Assembly (NCBI RefSeq): GCF_021021415.1
Contig: NZ_JAINWJ010000023.1
Span: forward strand, 1-48,370
Reading direction: 5' to 3'
Source: Martelella mediterranea
GTDB taxonomy: Bacteria; Pseudomonadota; Alphaproteobacteria; Rhizobiales; Rhizobiaceae
Length of the DNA: 48,370 nucleotides
Shown here one piece after another: positions 17,377-27,324 of this stretch. The stretch's first letter is position 1. Each line of letters starts with the position of its first letter. The notes beneath the pieces were generated by a model. It did no database searches and was not told the origin of the DNA. It saw only the letters and a list, made by a program, of their open reading frames with translations. Both the position numbers and the translations under genes were made by a program.

Positions 17377-18888
17377 ATGCTTCTGACAATTCAAAACCTT
17401 ACCAAGAGCTTCGTCGGCATGAAGGCGCTCGACGATGTCGATTTCGAGCTTGCCGCCGGTGAAGTGCACGCCCTGCTCGGCGAAAACGGCGCCGGCAAAT
17501 CCACGCTGATCAAATGCCTGACCGGCGCCTACAGCCGCGACGAGGGCACGATCACGCTGGACGGCCAGACCATTTCCCCGCGTTCCACGCTGGAGGCCCA
17601 GGATCTCGGCATCGGCACGGTCTATCAGGAGGTGAACCTGCTAGCGAACCTCACGGTCGCGCAGAACCTCACCTTCGGCCGCGAACCGCGCCGTTTCGGC
17701 ATCATCGACGGCGGAGCCATGCGCCGCGAGGCCGAAGCGATGATCGCCGGCTACGGTCTCGACATCGACGTCAATCGCGATCTCGGCAGCTATTCGGTCG
17801 CCGTCCAGCAGATCGTCGCCATCGCCCGCGCGGTGGCGCTTTCCGGCAAGGTGCTGATCCTCGACGAGCCGACCGCGAGCCTGGATGCCCGCGAGGTCGA
17901 GATGCTGTTCGACGTCGTGCGCAAGCTGCGCGACGAGGGCCTCGGCATCATCTTCGTTTCCCACTTCCTCGATCAGGTCTTCGCGCTCACCGACCGCGTG
18001 ACCGTGCTGCGCAATGGCTGCAAGATCACCACCGAGAAGACCGCCGAGCTCGACCGGGTGCGGCTGATTTCCCACATGCTCGGCCGCGAGCTGGACGAGA
18101 GCGAAACAGACGCCCAGCGCCGCGGCACCGAGGGCCGGGTCGGCAGCGAACCGCTGATCAAGGTGCGCGATTTCGGCAAGCGCAATTTCATCGAACCCTT
18201 CGATCTCGATATCCATCGCGGCGAGGTGGTCGGCCTTGCCGGGCTGCTCGGCTCGGGCCGCACCGAAACCGCGGAACTGATCTTCGGCGTGCGCAGCGCC
18301 CAGTCCGGCTCGATCTCCGATGAAAACGGCAAGATCGCGATCGCCAATCCGCGCGACGCGATCGCGGCCGGCTTCGGCTTTGCGCCCGAGGACCGCAAGA
18401 CCGACGGCATCATCGCCGATCTGTCTGTCCGCGAGAATATCACACTGGCGCTTCAGGCGCGGCGCGGCTGGGCCCGCCCGATCAGCCGCGCCGAGCAGGA
18501 CCGGCTGGCCGCCGAATATATCGAGAAGCTCGATATCCGCACCTCCAGCGCGGAAAAGCCGATCGGCGAACTCTCCGGCGGCAACCAGCAGAAGGTCGTG
18601 CTCGCCCGCTGGCTTGCCATGAACCCGCGCTTCCTGATCCTCGACGAGCCGACGCGCGGCATCGATGTCGGGGCGCATGCCGAAATATTGCACCTGATCC
18701 AGGACATTACCGAGGAGGGCATGGCAATCCTGATCATCTCATCCGAGCTTGACGAACTGATCGCGGTTTCCGACCGCGTCATCGTCGTGCGCGACCGCCG
18801 CCATGTCGCCGAACTGACCGGCGCGGAGATCGCCACCGACAATATCGTCAAGACCATCGCCTCCTCGAAAAAGACGGAGGCCGTGTGA
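17377..18888 (+). CDS. ytfR: Sugar ABC transporter ATP-binding protein, YtfR-like
   Basis: A 503-residue double ATPase with two fused nucleotide-binding domains, as in RbsA/MglA/YtfR. The first Walker A is GENGAGKST (35-43) with Walker B LILDEPTASLD. The second domain has a degenerate Walker A, LLGSGRTE, but an intact signature LSGGNQQKVV and Walker B LILDEPTRGID, which is normal for the family. The start at 17377 (MLLTIQN) is chosen because the longer frame from TTG at 17332 begins inside the stem-loop. The stop overlaps the next start by one base. Confidence 0.93.
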   Translation: MLLTIQNLTKSFVGMKALDDVDFELAAGEVHALLGENGAGKSTLIKCLTGAYSRDEGTITLDGQTISPRSTLEAQDLGIGTVYQEVNLLANLTVAQNLTFGREPRRFGIIDGGAMRREAEAMIAGYGLDIDVNRDLGSYSVAVQQIVAIARAVALSGKVLILDEPTASLDAREVEMLFDVVRKLRDEGLGIIFVSHFLDQVFALTDRVTVLRNGCKITTEKTAELDRVRLISHMLGRELDESETDAQRRGTEGRVGSEPLIKVRDFGKRNFIEPFDLDIHRGEVVGLAGLLGSGRTETAELIFGVRSAQSGSISDENGKIAIANPRDAIAAGFGFAPEDRKTDGIIADLSVRENITLALQARRGWARPISRAEQDRLAAEYIEKLDIRTSSAEKPIGELSGGNQQKVVLARWLAMNPRFLILDEPTRGIDVGAHAEILHLIQDITEEGMAILIISSELDELIAVSDRVIVVRDRRHVAELTGAEIATDNIVKTIASSKKTEAV

Positions 18889-19901
18889 TGCCCGCCGGAC
18901 TGAAACGCGTTATCCCGCAACTGATCACGCTCGCGGTGCTGGTGGCCCTCGTCAGCCTGTTTTTCCCGAGCTTCCTGCAGATCGAATATTCGTCCGGCCG
19001 CTTCGTCGGGCCGGTGATCGATGTTCTGAAACGCGGCGCCCCGGTGGCGCTCTTGGCGATCGGCATGACGCTGGTGGTCGCCACCCGCGGCATCGACCTT
19101 TCCGTCGGCACCGTGATCGCGATTACCGGCGCGATGGCGGCCGCCACCATCGGCGCGGGCTACGGCCTTGCGGCGGCGATTGCCATGGCGGTTATCGCCG
19201 GGCTCGCGGCCGGCCTTTTCAACGGCGTGCTGGTGGCCTTCATCGGCATCCAGCCGATCGTCGCCACGCTGATCCTGATGATCTCCGGGCGCGGCATCGC
19301 GCAGTTGATCACCGAGGGGCGGATTCTCACCTTCAACCTGCCGAGCTTCGCCTTTCTCGGCTCCGGCTCCGTGCTGGGCATGCCGGTGCCCGTCTGGATC
19401 TGGGTGCTGACGGCGGCGCTTGCGATCCTGCTGGTGCGGCGCACCGCGCTCGGGCTCCTGATCGAGGCGATCGGTGTCAACCGGCGGGCAAGCGCGCTCG
19501 CCGGCATCAATGCCCGCGTCCTGCTGATCGCGGTCTACATGGCCTCCGGCTTCTGCGCGGCGCTTGCCGGCATCATCATCACCGCCGATATCCGCGGCGC
19601 GGACGCCAACAATGCCGGGCTCTGGCTCGAACTCGACGCGGTGCTCGCCACCGTCGTCGGCGGCAACTCCCTGATGGGCGGGCGGTTCTCGATCTCGGCG
19701 GCGGTGATCGGCGCGATGATCATCCAGACCATCGACACCGGCATTCTGCTCGCCGGCTTCCCCTCGGAATACAATCTGGTGATCAAGGCGGTGCTGGTGA
19801 TCTTCATCCTGGTTCTGCAATCGCCCAACATCACCGGCGACCTGAAATATCTGAGGCAGAAACTGCTGGGCCGCAAGACCGCACAGGAGGCGGGAGAATG
19901 A
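18888..19901 (+). CDS. ytfT: Sugar ABC transporter permease, YtfT-like
   Basis: A 337-residue inner-membrane permease of the BPD_transp_2 (ribose/galactose) family with eight to ten hydrophobic helices. Conserved segments are IGMTLVVATRGIDLSVGTVIAITGA and GGNSLMGGRFSI. The ATG shares one base with the stop of ytfR (TGATG), so translation is coupled. It pairs with the next permease to form the channel. Confidence 0.93.
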   Translation: MPAGLKRVIPQLITLAVLVALVSLFFPSFLQIEYSSGRFVGPVIDVLKRGAPVALLAIGMTLVVATRGIDLSVGTVIAITGAMAAATIGAGYGLAAAIAMAVIAGLAAGLFNGVLVAFIGIQPIVATLILMISGRGIAQLITEGRILTFNLPSFAFLGSGSVLGMPVPVWIWVLTAALAILLVRRTALGLLIEAIGVNRRASALAGINARVLLIAVYMASGFCAALAGIIITADIRGADANNAGLWLELDAVLATVVGGNSLMGGRFSISAAVIGAMIIQTIDTGILLAGFPSEYNLVIKAVLVIFILVLQSPNITGDLKYLRQKLLGRKTAQEAGE

Positions 19902-20869
19902 GAAATCCGCGCCTCTATCCGCTCTACGCCACGATCGCGATCTTCATCGTCGCCTATGCGATCTGCTACATCCAGTTCCCGTTCATGCTGTCAACGCGGG
20001 TGGTGGGCAATTTGCTCACCGACAATGCCTATCTCGGCATCGTCGCCGTCGGCATGACGGTAGTGATCCTGTCGGGCGGCATCGATCTTTCGGTCGGTTC
20101 GGTGATCGCATTTTCCGGTGTGTTCATCTCGGTCCTGCTGCGCGACACCGGGCTGCATCCGCTCGTAGTGTTCGCGCTGCTGCTCGCCATCACCACGGCC
20201 TTCGGCGCGGCCATGGGCTGGCTGATCTACACGCTCGGCATGCCGGCCTTCATCGTCACGCTTGCCGGCATGTTCCTGGCGCGCGGCGTCGCCTATATGC
20301 TGACCATCGATTCCGTGCCGATCGACAATGAATTCTTCAACATGCTGCAGAAGACCTACTGGGTGATGCCCGGCAAGGGCCGGCTGACGCTGATCGGCAT
20401 CGTCATGCTGCTTTCCTTCGTGGTCGGCCATCTGGTCGCGCACAAGACAAGGTTCGGCGCCAATGTGTTCGCGCTTGGCGGCGGCGAGCAGACGGCGCGG
20501 CTGATGGGCTCGCGGATCGGGCGCACCACGGTCTCGATCTACGCCTTTTCCGGCTTCATGGCCGGGCTTTCCGGCATCGTGTTCGCGATCTACACCGGTT
20601 CCGGTTATCCGCTCGCGACCGTCGGCACGGAGCTGACGGCGATTGCCACCGTCGTTATCGGCGGCACGCTTCTGACGGGCGGCGCGGGCTATGTGTTCGG
20701 CACGCTCTTTGGCGTTCTCACCATGGGCCTGATCCAGACCTACATCGTCTTCGACGGAACGCTTTCGAGCTGGTGGACCAAGATCGCCATCGGTATTCTT
20801 CTGCTCCTGTTCATCCTGCTGCAGAAGGGCTTGCTGCGCTTGACCACGGAGCGGGCAACAGCACAATGA
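19898..20869 (+). CDS. yjfF: Sugar ABC transporter permease, YjfF-like
   Basis: A 323-residue second permease of the same family, starting in an ATGA overlap with ytfT. The segments VGMTVVILSGGIDLSVGSVIAFSG, GMPAFIVTLAGMFLARG and TVVIGGTLLTGGAGYVFGT are typical of YjfF. Two different permease genes, rather than one as in rbs or mgl, is the mark of the YtfQRT-YjfF type. araB follows after 67 bases on the same strand. Confidence 0.93.
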   Translation: MRNPRLYPLYATIAIFIVAYAICYIQFPFMLSTRVVGNLLTDNAYLGIVAVGMTVVILSGGIDLSVGSVIAFSGVFISVLLRDTGLHPLVVFALLLAITTAFGAAMGWLIYTLGMPAFIVTLAGMFLARGVAYMLTIDSVPIDNEFFNMLQKTYWVMPGKGRLTLIGIVMLLSFVVGHLVAHKTRFGANVFALGGGEQTARLMGSRIGRTTVSIYAFSGFMAGLSGIVFAIYTGSGYPLATVGTELTAIATVVIGGTLLTGGAGYVFGTLFGVLTMGLIQTYIVFDGTLSSWWTKIAIGILLLLFILLQKGLLRLTTERATAQ

Positions 20870-20936
20870 AAACAACAGCACAGTCTCCGGCTTGCCGGGG
20901 ACCCGCTAATAAGTGAATGGTTTAGGCGAGGCATCC

Positions 20937-22598
20937 ATGTTCTCCATAGGTATCGATTACGGCACAAACTCGGTGCGTGCTCTGGTCGTCGGCTGCGATG
21001 ACGGGTTTGAATACGGAACCCATGTCTTCGATTATCCAAGCGGCGATCAGGGCGTGTTGCTCGACGCCGATGATCCGCTGCTCGCGCGCCAGAGCCCCGC
21101 CGATTATCTGCAGGGCCTGGAAGCATGCGTTCGCGGCGCGCTGGAACAGGCGTCCCGGCACGAGAAGTTCGATGCCGCGAAGGTGATCGGCATCGGCGTG
21201 GACACCACCGGCTCCAGCCCGCTGCCGGTGAACGCCGAGAACGGCGCGCTGGCGATGGACCCGGAATTTGCCGACAATCTCAACGCCCATTGCTGGCTGT
21301 GGAAGGACCACACGAGCTGGCGCGAGGCCGAGAAGATCACCGCGCTCGGCAAGGCCGAACGGCCGCATTATCTCGCCATGGTCGGCGACACCTATTCATC
21401 GGAATGGTGGTGGTCGAAGATCTGGCACTGCCTGAATGTCGACCGCGCCGTGTTTGATGCGGCGGCCTCCTGGGTCGAGCTCGCCGACTGGATCCCCTCG
21501 GTGCTGGCCGGGGTAAAAGCCCCCGCCGATATCAAGCGCGGCGTCTGCGCGGCCGGCCACAAGGGGCTCTACAATCCCAAATGGGGCGGCCTGCCGGACA
21601 AGGAGTTCCTGGGCATGCTCGATCCCGCGATCGCCGACCTGCGCGACCGGCTTTACGATACCGCGCAGGACATCTCGGTGCCCGCCGGCACGCTATGCGC
21701 CGAATGGGCCGAGAAGCTCGGCCTGCCGGAAGGCATCGCGATCGCAACCGGCGCCTTCGACAACCATCTCGGCTCGATCGGCTGCGGCATCGAGGAAGGC
21801 ATGCTGGTCAAGGTCATCGGCACGTCGACCTGCGACTGCGCGATCGTCGACATGTCGAAATCGGACACCATCCCCGGCCTTTGCGGCATTGTCGAAGGCT
21901 CGATCCTGCCGGGCTTCTACGGCATCGAGGCAGGGCAATCGGCGGTCGGCGATATCTTCAAATGGTGGGTCGAGCGTGTCTGCCAGGGCGGCCCGGAATT
22001 GCATGACGAGCTTTCCCGCGAGGCCGCGGGGATGAAGGCCGGGCAAAGCGGGCTTCTGGCGCTCGACTGGAACAATGGCAACCGCACCATTCTGGTCGAC
22101 CAGCGCCTGACGGGTCTCATCCTCGGACAGACGCTCTATTCGACCCGCGCCGAGATCTATCGCGCGCTGGTGGAGGCCACCGCCTTTGGCGCGCGCGCCA
22201 TCGTCGAGCGCATGACCGACTACGGCGTGCCGATCGACAAGGTCGTCTGCGCCGGCGGCATCGCCGAGAAGAACCCGATGCTGATGCAGACCTATGCCGA
22301 CGTCATGAACCGGACGATGCTTGTGACCCGCTCGGCCCAGACCTGCGCGCTGGGCGCTGCCGTGGCCGCCGCCTCCGTCGCCGGCGCCCATGGGGACATC
22401 AAGGCGACCACGCGGGCGATGACCGGGCTGAAGGACATCCGCTACGACCCGATCCCCGAAAACGTCGCGATCTACGAGGAACTCTACGGTCTCTATTTGA
22501 CGCTGCATGACGGTTTCGGCGGGATTACCCGCGATTCCGACCTGTCGAAGATCATGAAGGACCTGATCGAGATCCGCGACAGGGTTCGCGCCGCATAA
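20937..22598 (+). CDS. araB: Ribulokinase
   Basis: A 553-residue FGGY kinase that phosphorylates L-ribulose to L-ribulose 5-phosphate. It aligns along its length with E. coli AraB (566 residues): [15 protein letters not shown] at the start, [58 protein letters not shown] and [16 protein letters not shown]. The start at 20937 follows GGCGAGGCATCC; an earlier in-frame GTG at 20913 adds eight unconserved residues. It comes after the transporter genes and before araA, consistent with one long operon. Confidence 0.96.
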   Translation: MFSIGIDYGTNSVRALVVGCDDGFEYGTHVFDYPSGDQGVLLDADDPLLARQSPADYLQGLEACVRGALEQASRHEKFDAAKVIGIGVDTTGSSPLPVNAENGALAMDPEFADNLNAHCWLWKDHTSWREAEKITALGKAERPHYLAMVGDTYSSEWWWSKIWHCLNVDRAVFDAAASWVELADWIPSVLAGVKAPADIKRGVCAAGHKGLYNPKWGGLPDKEFLGMLDPAIADLRDRLYDTAQDISVPAGTLCAEWAEKLGLPEGIAIATGAFDNHLGSIGCGIEEGMLVKVIGTSTCDCAIVDMSKSDTIPGLCGIVEGSILPGFYGIEAGQSAVGDIFKWWVERVCQGGPELHDELSREAAGMKAGQSGLLALDWNNGNRTILVDQRLTGLILGQTLYSTRAEIYRALVEATAFGARAIVERMTDYGVPIDKVVCAGGIAEKNPMLMQTYADVMNRTMLVTRSAQTCALGAAVAAASVAGAHGDIKATTRAMTGLKDIRYDPIPENVAIYEELYGLYLTLHDGFGGITRDSDLSKIMKDLIEIRDRVRAA

Positions 22599-22689
22599 CA
22601 CGGTGCCAGAAAGCGCCATACATTTGTTTCACGCGCGTCAGGCCGGGAAACGGCAACTTACCGACGCGCTCACATTCCGGAGGATAAAC

Positions 22690-24198
22690 ATGATCGGCCT
22701 CAAACCACTGAAGATCTGGTTCGTCTGCGGTTCGCAGCATCTCTACGGCCCCGAAACGCTCGCCCAGGTCGACGCTCAGTTCACCGAGATCGCCAACGCG
22801 CTGTCGACGGATGGCAACCTGCCGCTCGAAATCGTGCCTCAGCCCGTGGTCAAGAGCCCGGCGGAGGCGACCGAACTGGCGGTGCGCGCCAATTCCGATC
22901 CCGAATGCGGCGGGCTGATCCTGTGGATGCACACCTTCTCGCCGTCGAAAATGTGGATCCGCGGGCTCAACCTGCTCAACAAGCCGTTCCTGCACTTCCA
23001 CACCCAATATGCCCGCGAATTGCCGTGGGATACGATCGACATGGACTACATGAACCTGAACCAGGCCGCCCATGGCGACCGCGAGGCGGGCTTCATCCAC
23101 ACCCGCATGCGGCTCGGCCGCAAGGTCGTCGCCGGCCATTGGACGGACAAGGAGGTTCATGCCCGCATCGACGCCTGGATGCGCGCCGCGCGCGCCTGGG
23201 ACGACTGGCAGGGCGGCCGGTTCTGCCGCTTCGGCGACAATATGCGCGAGGTTGCCGTGACCGAGGGCGACAAGGTCGCCGCCGAAATGAAGCTCGGCTT
23301 TTCGGTCAACGGCTACGGCATCATGGACCTGGTCGATGTCATGAACACGCTCTCCGACGGCGATGTCGCCGATCTCGCGGCCAGCTACGAGAACGAATAC
23401 AATGTTGCTGACGTTCTGAAAAAGGGTGGCGATCGCCATGACAGCCTGCTGAACGCCGCGCGTCAGGAACTCGGCCTCAAGACCTTCCTCGAGGCCGGCG
23501 GATTCAAGGGCTTTACCGACACGTTCGAGGACCTGCATGGCATGGAGACGCTGCCGGGCATGGCGACCCAGCGGGTGATGGCGGCCGGCTACGGCTTTGC
23601 CGGCGAAGGCGACTGGAAGACCGTGGCGCTGGTGCGCGCGCTGAAGGTGATGGGCCACGGCATGAGCGGGGCGACCTCGTTCATGGAGGACTATACCTAC
23701 CACATGGCCCCCGGCCACGAGCAGGTGCTCGGCTCCCACATGCTGGAAATCTGCCCGTCGATCGCCGACGGCAAACCGTCGATCGAAATCCACCCGCTCG
23801 GCATTGGCGGCAAGGCCGATCCGGTGCGCATGGTGTTCAACGCCAGGCTCGGCCCGGCGCTGAACGCCAGCCTGATGGACATGGGCAACCGCTTCCGCCT
23901 GCTGGTCAACGAGGTGACCTCGGTGGAGCATCCCGACCTGCCGAAGCTCCCCGTCGCGCGGGCCGTGTGGGAATGCAAGCCGGACTTCAAGACCGCGCTT
24001 TCCGCCTGGATTCTGGCAGGCGGCGCGCACCACACCGCCTATTCCAACGACGTGACCACCGAAATGCTGGAGGATTTCGCCACCATGGCCGGGATCGAGC
24101 TTGCCGTCATCAATGACGACACGCGCCTCGACCGGTTCAAGCAGGATCTCCGCAACAACGAGATCTACTGGCATCTCGGCCTCGGCATCAAGGCTTGA
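22690..24198 (+). CDS. araA: L-arabinose isomerase
   Basis: A 502-residue cytoplasmic, Mn-dependent enzyme converting L-arabinose to L-ribulose. It matches E. coli AraA (500 residues) throughout: [53 protein letters not shown] and [18 protein letters not shown]. The metal-ligand segments are [26 protein letters not shown] and AGGAHHT. CCGGAGGATAAAC gives a strong ribosome-binding site for ATG 22690; the longer open frame upstream lacks similarity. araD follows after 10 bases. Confidence 0.97.
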   Translation: MIGLKPLKIWFVCGSQHLYGPETLAQVDAQFTEIANALSTDGNLPLEIVPQPVVKSPAEATELAVRANSDPECGGLILWMHTFSPSKMWIRGLNLLNKPFLHFHTQYARELPWDTIDMDYMNLNQAAHGDREAGFIHTRMRLGRKVVAGHWTDKEVHARIDAWMRAARAWDDWQGGRFCRFGDNMREVAVTEGDKVAAEMKLGFSVNGYGIMDLVDVMNTLSDGDVADLAASYENEYNVADVLKKGGDRHDSLLNAARQELGLKTFLEAGGFKGFTDTFEDLHGMETLPGMATQRVMAAGYGFAGEGDWKTVALVRALKVMGHGMSGATSFMEDYTYHMAPGHEQVLGSHMLEICPSIADGKPSIEIHPLGIGGKADPVRMVFNARLGPALNASLMDMGNRFRLLVNEVTSVEHPDLPKLPVARAVWECKPDFKTALSAWILAGGAHHTAYSNDVTTEMLEDFATMAGIELAVINDDTRLDRFKQDLRNNEIYWHLGLGIKA

Positions 24199-24208
24199 GG
24201 AGGCAGGC

Positions 24209-24901
24209 ATGTACAAGGAAATCCGGCGCGAGGCCTATGAGGCCAATATCGCGCTTCCGAAACAGGGGCTGATCAACCTGACCTTCGGCAATGCCAGTGC
24301 AGTCGACCGCGACAAGGCCGTATTCGCGATCAAACCGAGCGGGGTCGACTATGCCGACCTCACGCCCGGCAACATGGTGATCGTGGATTTCGAGGGGAAT
24401 ATCGTGGAGGGCAATCTGCGGCCCTCCTCCGATACACCCACCCACCGCCGCCTGTTCCTGGCCTTCGAGGAGATCGGCGGCGTGGTCCACACCCATTCCA
24501 CCCGCGCCACCGCCTTCGCCCAGGCCGGCCGCGCCATCCCCAATTTCGGCACCACCCATGCCGACTACTTCTATGGCGAGATACCGGTCACCCGGAAGAT
24601 GACGCCGGAGGAGATCGCATCCGCCTATGAATGGGAGACCGGGAACGTCATCGTCGAGCGGTTCAAGGACCTCAATCCGCTCGATTTTCCGGCCGTGCTC
24701 GTCAACCGCCATGCACCATTCACCTGGGGCAAGACCGTCGCCAAGGCCGTCGAGGTCGCCGTCGCGGTGGAATGCATCGCCGATATGGCGCTGTCATCGC
24801 TGCAGCTTGAGCCTGGCCTGAAGCCGATCGAACAGGAGCTGCTCGACAAGCATTTCCTGCGCAAGCACGGCGCGACCGCCTATTACGGACAGCCGGAATA
24901 G
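24209..24901 (+). CDS. araD: L-ribulose-5-phosphate 4-epimerase
   Basis: A 230-residue class II aldolase-family enzyme converting L-ribulose 5-phosphate to D-xylulose 5-phosphate, which enters the pentose phosphate pathway. Zinc-site motifs are GVVHTHSTRATAFAQAG and the later histidine in NRHAPFTWGK. GTTHADYFYGEIPVTR is almost the E. coli sequence. Length equals E. coli AraD (231). GAGGAGGCAGGC precedes the ATG. With araA and araB this completes the isomerase pathway. Confidence 0.96.
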   Translation: MYKEIRREAYEANIALPKQGLINLTFGNASAVDRDKAVFAIKPSGVDYADLTPGNMVIVDFEGNIVEGNLRPSSDTPTHRRLFLAFEEIGGVVHTHSTRATAFAQAGRAIPNFGTTHADYFYGEIPVTRKMTPEEIASAYEWETGNVIVERFKDLNPLDFPAVLVNRHAPFTWGKTVAKAVEVAVAVECIADMALSSLQLEPGLKPIEQELLDKHFLRKHGATAYYGQPE

Positions 24902-24915
24902 CACATGCGCCTGTC

Positions 24916-24942
24916 GGCCGGAAGGCTTCTTGCCCGCCGGCC
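24916..24942 (+). terminator. Possible stem-loop after araD
   Basis: GGCCGG (24916-24921) and CCGGCC (24937-24942) can pair, with further partial pairing inside. There is no T-run, so an intrinsic terminator is doubtful. It may be a 3'-end structure of the arabinose operon before the phosphatase gene. Confidence 0.35.
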
Positions 24943-25021
24943 CTGATCTCTGTTAGCGTCGGTGCATGTTTTCCGGTCGCGTCCGCGACCCATGCTGTCT
25001 TGCGCTGGAGGTGTCTGCCCG

Positions 25022-25816
25022 ATGAAATCGCTACGCCGCCTGTTTTCCCGTCCCGGTCCGGCAAGTCCGGACCCACTGCCGCCATCCTTTCGCGGCGGCC
25101 TGCCGACGCCGGACGAGGGCTTTGCGGCGATCGGCGATGTTCACGGCTGCGTCGACGCGCTCGCGGCGCTGTGGGACAAGGTCGCCACCGCCGCGCCCGG
25201 GTTGAGGATCATCCATGTCGGCGACTATATCGACCGCGGCGAGGATTCCGCCGGCGTGTTGAGGATGCTCCACGAACGCCAGACGCATGACGGCGATATC
25301 CTCTGTCTCAAGGGCAATCACGAGGAGATGCTCCTCGACTTTCTGCGGGCGCCGGAGGAAAAGGGCGAGCGCTGGCTGCGCAATGGCGGACTGCAGACGC
25401 TGCAGAGCTTCACGGAAATTTCCCTCGGCAACGCGCTGACGGACCGCAATTTTTCCGTGGTTCGCGATGCCCTGGCCCAGCAGCTCGGCGACATGGCCGG
25501 CTTTCTGGAGGCAATGCCCCGGCTCTGGAAAAGCGGCAATGTCGCCGTGGTGCACGCCGGCGCCGACCCGCGCAAGCCGCTGGAGAACCAGCGCCCGGCC
25601 AACCTGACCTGGGGGCATCCGGCGTTCGGGCAACTGCCGCGCGAGGACGGCACATGGATCGTCCACGGCCATACCGTGGTCGACCGGCCAATCATGGCGA
25701 ACGGGGTGATCTCGATCGATACCGGTGCCTATGCCAAGGGTCGGCTGACCGCCGCCATCATCCGGCCGGGGCGCGAGGTCGAGTTCGTGCAAGCCGCCGC
25801 GCAGCGACAGGGCTGA
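25022..25816 (+). CDS. Metallophosphoesterase, PrpA/ApaH-like
   Basis: A 264-residue calcineurin-like phosphatase. The two-metal motifs are complete: GDVHG (38-42), GDYIDRG (67-73) and GNHEE (98-102), with a later histidine in VVHAGADP and WIVHGHT. These fit a serine/threonine protein phosphatase or a diadenosine tetraphosphatase; sequence alone does not separate them. The N-terminal 30 residues are proline-rich and probably disordered. The start at 25022 follows GGAGGTGTCTGCCC. It lies 120 bases after araD and may be transcribed separately. It converges on the Slam gene with four bases between stops. Confidence 0.87.
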   Translation: MKSLRRLFSRPGPASPDPLPPSFRGGLPTPDEGFAAIGDVHGCVDALAALWDKVATAAPGLRIIHVGDYIDRGEDSAGVLRMLHERQTHDGDILCLKGNHEEMLLDFLRAPEEKGERWLRNGGLQTLQSFTEISLGNALTDRNFSVVRDALAQQLGDMAGFLEAMPRLWKSGNVAVVHAGADPRKPLENQRPANLTWGHPAFGQLPREDGTWIVHGHTVVDRPIMANGVISIDTGAYAKGRLTAAIIRPGREVEFVQAAAQRQG

Positions 25817-25820
25817 GCTC

Positions 25821-27134
25821 CTAAAACTGCTTGGTCACGAACAGCGAGACCGTGCTCTTGTTGTAATCATAGAGCTCGACATTCGAAAAATTCTGCGAAT
25901 AGGCATATTCCAGACGGGGCGCGAAGCCCTTCATCGCCAGCGTGCGGAATGTCGCGCCGACTTCGATATCGATGCGACGGTCGAGCCGCGGCTCGGTCAT
26001 CAGTGGAAAATCGCCGACATAATCCCTGAGCGTACCCGAGACCGCGATATCGGTGAGGATGCCACCTGACCATTCGCGCGCATATTTGGCGTTCAGATTA
26101 TAGCCGTCATAGGAATTGATGTCGTTTTCGGCATGGACGTAATTATACCCGCCGCCGAGGCGGATGCTGCTCGCCGCCGTCAGCGCGTAACGATGATTGA
26201 GGCTGAAACCGACCTGATAGCCGTCAAAGGCATCGACCTCGTCGTAATCCAGCCACTGATACGAGACATTGGCGGAAGTGACGCCGAAAGCCCCGAAGGA
26301 CCGGCGCACGGAAAACACCGGCCCGTAACCGGTGCGATAAGGCTCATTGCCCAGCAGCACCCGCTCGGCCGCGATGCCGCCGCTGAATATCCAGGGGTCC
26401 ATGCGCCAGGAAAGTTGCGAGAAGCCGCCGAACTGGGTCTGGTTATAGGCGGTTTCCTTGTAGGCAAGGCCGGTGACGGAACCGCCGAAGGTCAGCGAGA
26501 GATCGTCGACAAGTTCGAACGTGTAGGTGCCGTTCACGCCGTAGTTCAGACCGACGCCGCTTTCGGCCTTCTCGCCGGGCACAAGCGGAATGCCGCCGAT
26601 ATGGACGAGGTCCTCGTCGGTCGAATTCGAGATGTTGGTGCTGGGGGCGATCGCCACATAACCGCCGAGCGTCCATGGCCGGTCGAGATTCACGCGGTCG
26701 ATGAAATCCTCGTAGAAGGAGCGCAGCGATTCGCTCGGCGCATTGTCGGCGAGGATCGAGAAATGGTAGATCGCGGCCTTCTTCTCGCCCATCAGGGAAA
26801 GCGTATGGGCAAGCTCCTGGCGCACCCGCGACAGGTTCGGCTTTTCCGCGAGGATCGCGCGCATGATCCCCGCCGCCTCTTTCAGCTTCCCCTGGCGCTT
26901 CAGGATCAGCGCATAGGTGAATTTCTGCGACAGGGCGGACATTTCCGGGTCCCGGGTCAGATGCGCCGACAGCGCCATTGCCTGGTCATACTGGCCCGAC
27001 TCGATCAACATCTTGATCTCGGGAAACGGGTTGTCGGCCAACGCCGCGCCGCCGGAAAGGCCGACGACGACGAGTGCCACGGCGGCCGAAGCCGCCATGC
27101 GTTTCAGACCGAGAATGAGACGTGCGAACTGCAT
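25821..27134 (-). CDS. Slam-like outer-membrane surface lipoprotein assembly modulator
   Basis: A 437-residue protein with a signal peptide (about 1-34, ending GGAALA before DN). A helical TPR-like N-terminal part follows (about 35-165, with FTYALILKRQGKLKEAAGIM and VRQELAHTLSLMGEKKAA). The rest is a beta-barrel of alternating strands ending in phenylalanine (STVSLFVTKQF), the outer-membrane insertion signal. This is the Slam/DUF560 layout; Slam proteins move lipoproteins to the cell surface in Neisseria and relatives. The frame is open upstream to 27368, but that part overlaps the lipoprotein gene and is not conserved-looking. The ribosome-binding site is weak, so 27134 is a best guess. The upstream lipoprotein gene is its probable cargo. 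Confidence 0.82.
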   Translation of the reverse strand: MQFARLILGLKRMAASAAVALVVVGLSGGAALADNPFPEIKMLIESGQYDQAMALSAHLTRDPEMSALSQKFTYALILKRQGKLKEAAGIMRAILAEKPNLSRVRQELAHTLSLMGEKKAAIYHFSILADNAPSESLRSFYEDFIDRVNLDRPWTLGGYVAIAPSTNISNSTDEDLVHIGGIPLVPGEKAESGVGLNYGVNGTYTFELVDDLSLTFGGSVTGLAYKETAYNQTQFGGFSQLSWRMDPWIFSGGIAAERVLLGNEPYRTGYGPVFSVRRSFGAFGVTSANVSYQWLDYDEVDAFDGYQVGFSLNHRYALTAASSIRLGGGYNYVHAENDINSYDGYNLNAKYAREWSGGILTDIAVSGTLRDYVGDFPLMTEPRLDRRIDIEVGATFRTLAMKGFAPRLEYAYSQNFSNVELYDYNKSTVSLFVTKQF

Positions 27135-27286
27135 CCGATGACCGCGAACTCTGTACCAATGCGTTTCGCGACCGGATGGCTTCGCCCGAGGTCTGCGAAA
27201 AGGCTTCAAACACATGGAGAGAACGGTTGCGCTTTGGCGAAAGGGCAAAACCGCTCCATCGACCGGAATATCTCCCGAGGAACGAC

Positions 27287-27308
27287 CGCGGGCCGAAAGG
27301 GGCCCGCG
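27287..27308 (-). other. Hairpin between lipoprotein and Slam genes
   Basis: CGCGGGCC (27287-27294) pairs exactly with GGCCCGCG (27301-27308) around a six-base loop. It lies in the 190-base gap between the lipoprotein stop and the Slam start. There is no T-run on the minus strand. It may stabilise the lipoprotein message or reduce read-through into the Slam gene. Confidence 0.5.
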
Positions 27309-27324
27309 ATCGCTCCGGCGAGGG

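Noticed and set aside
22552-24216. Long open frame antisense to araA
   Set aside because: Same cause: it mirrors araA codon use and has no start signals of its own.
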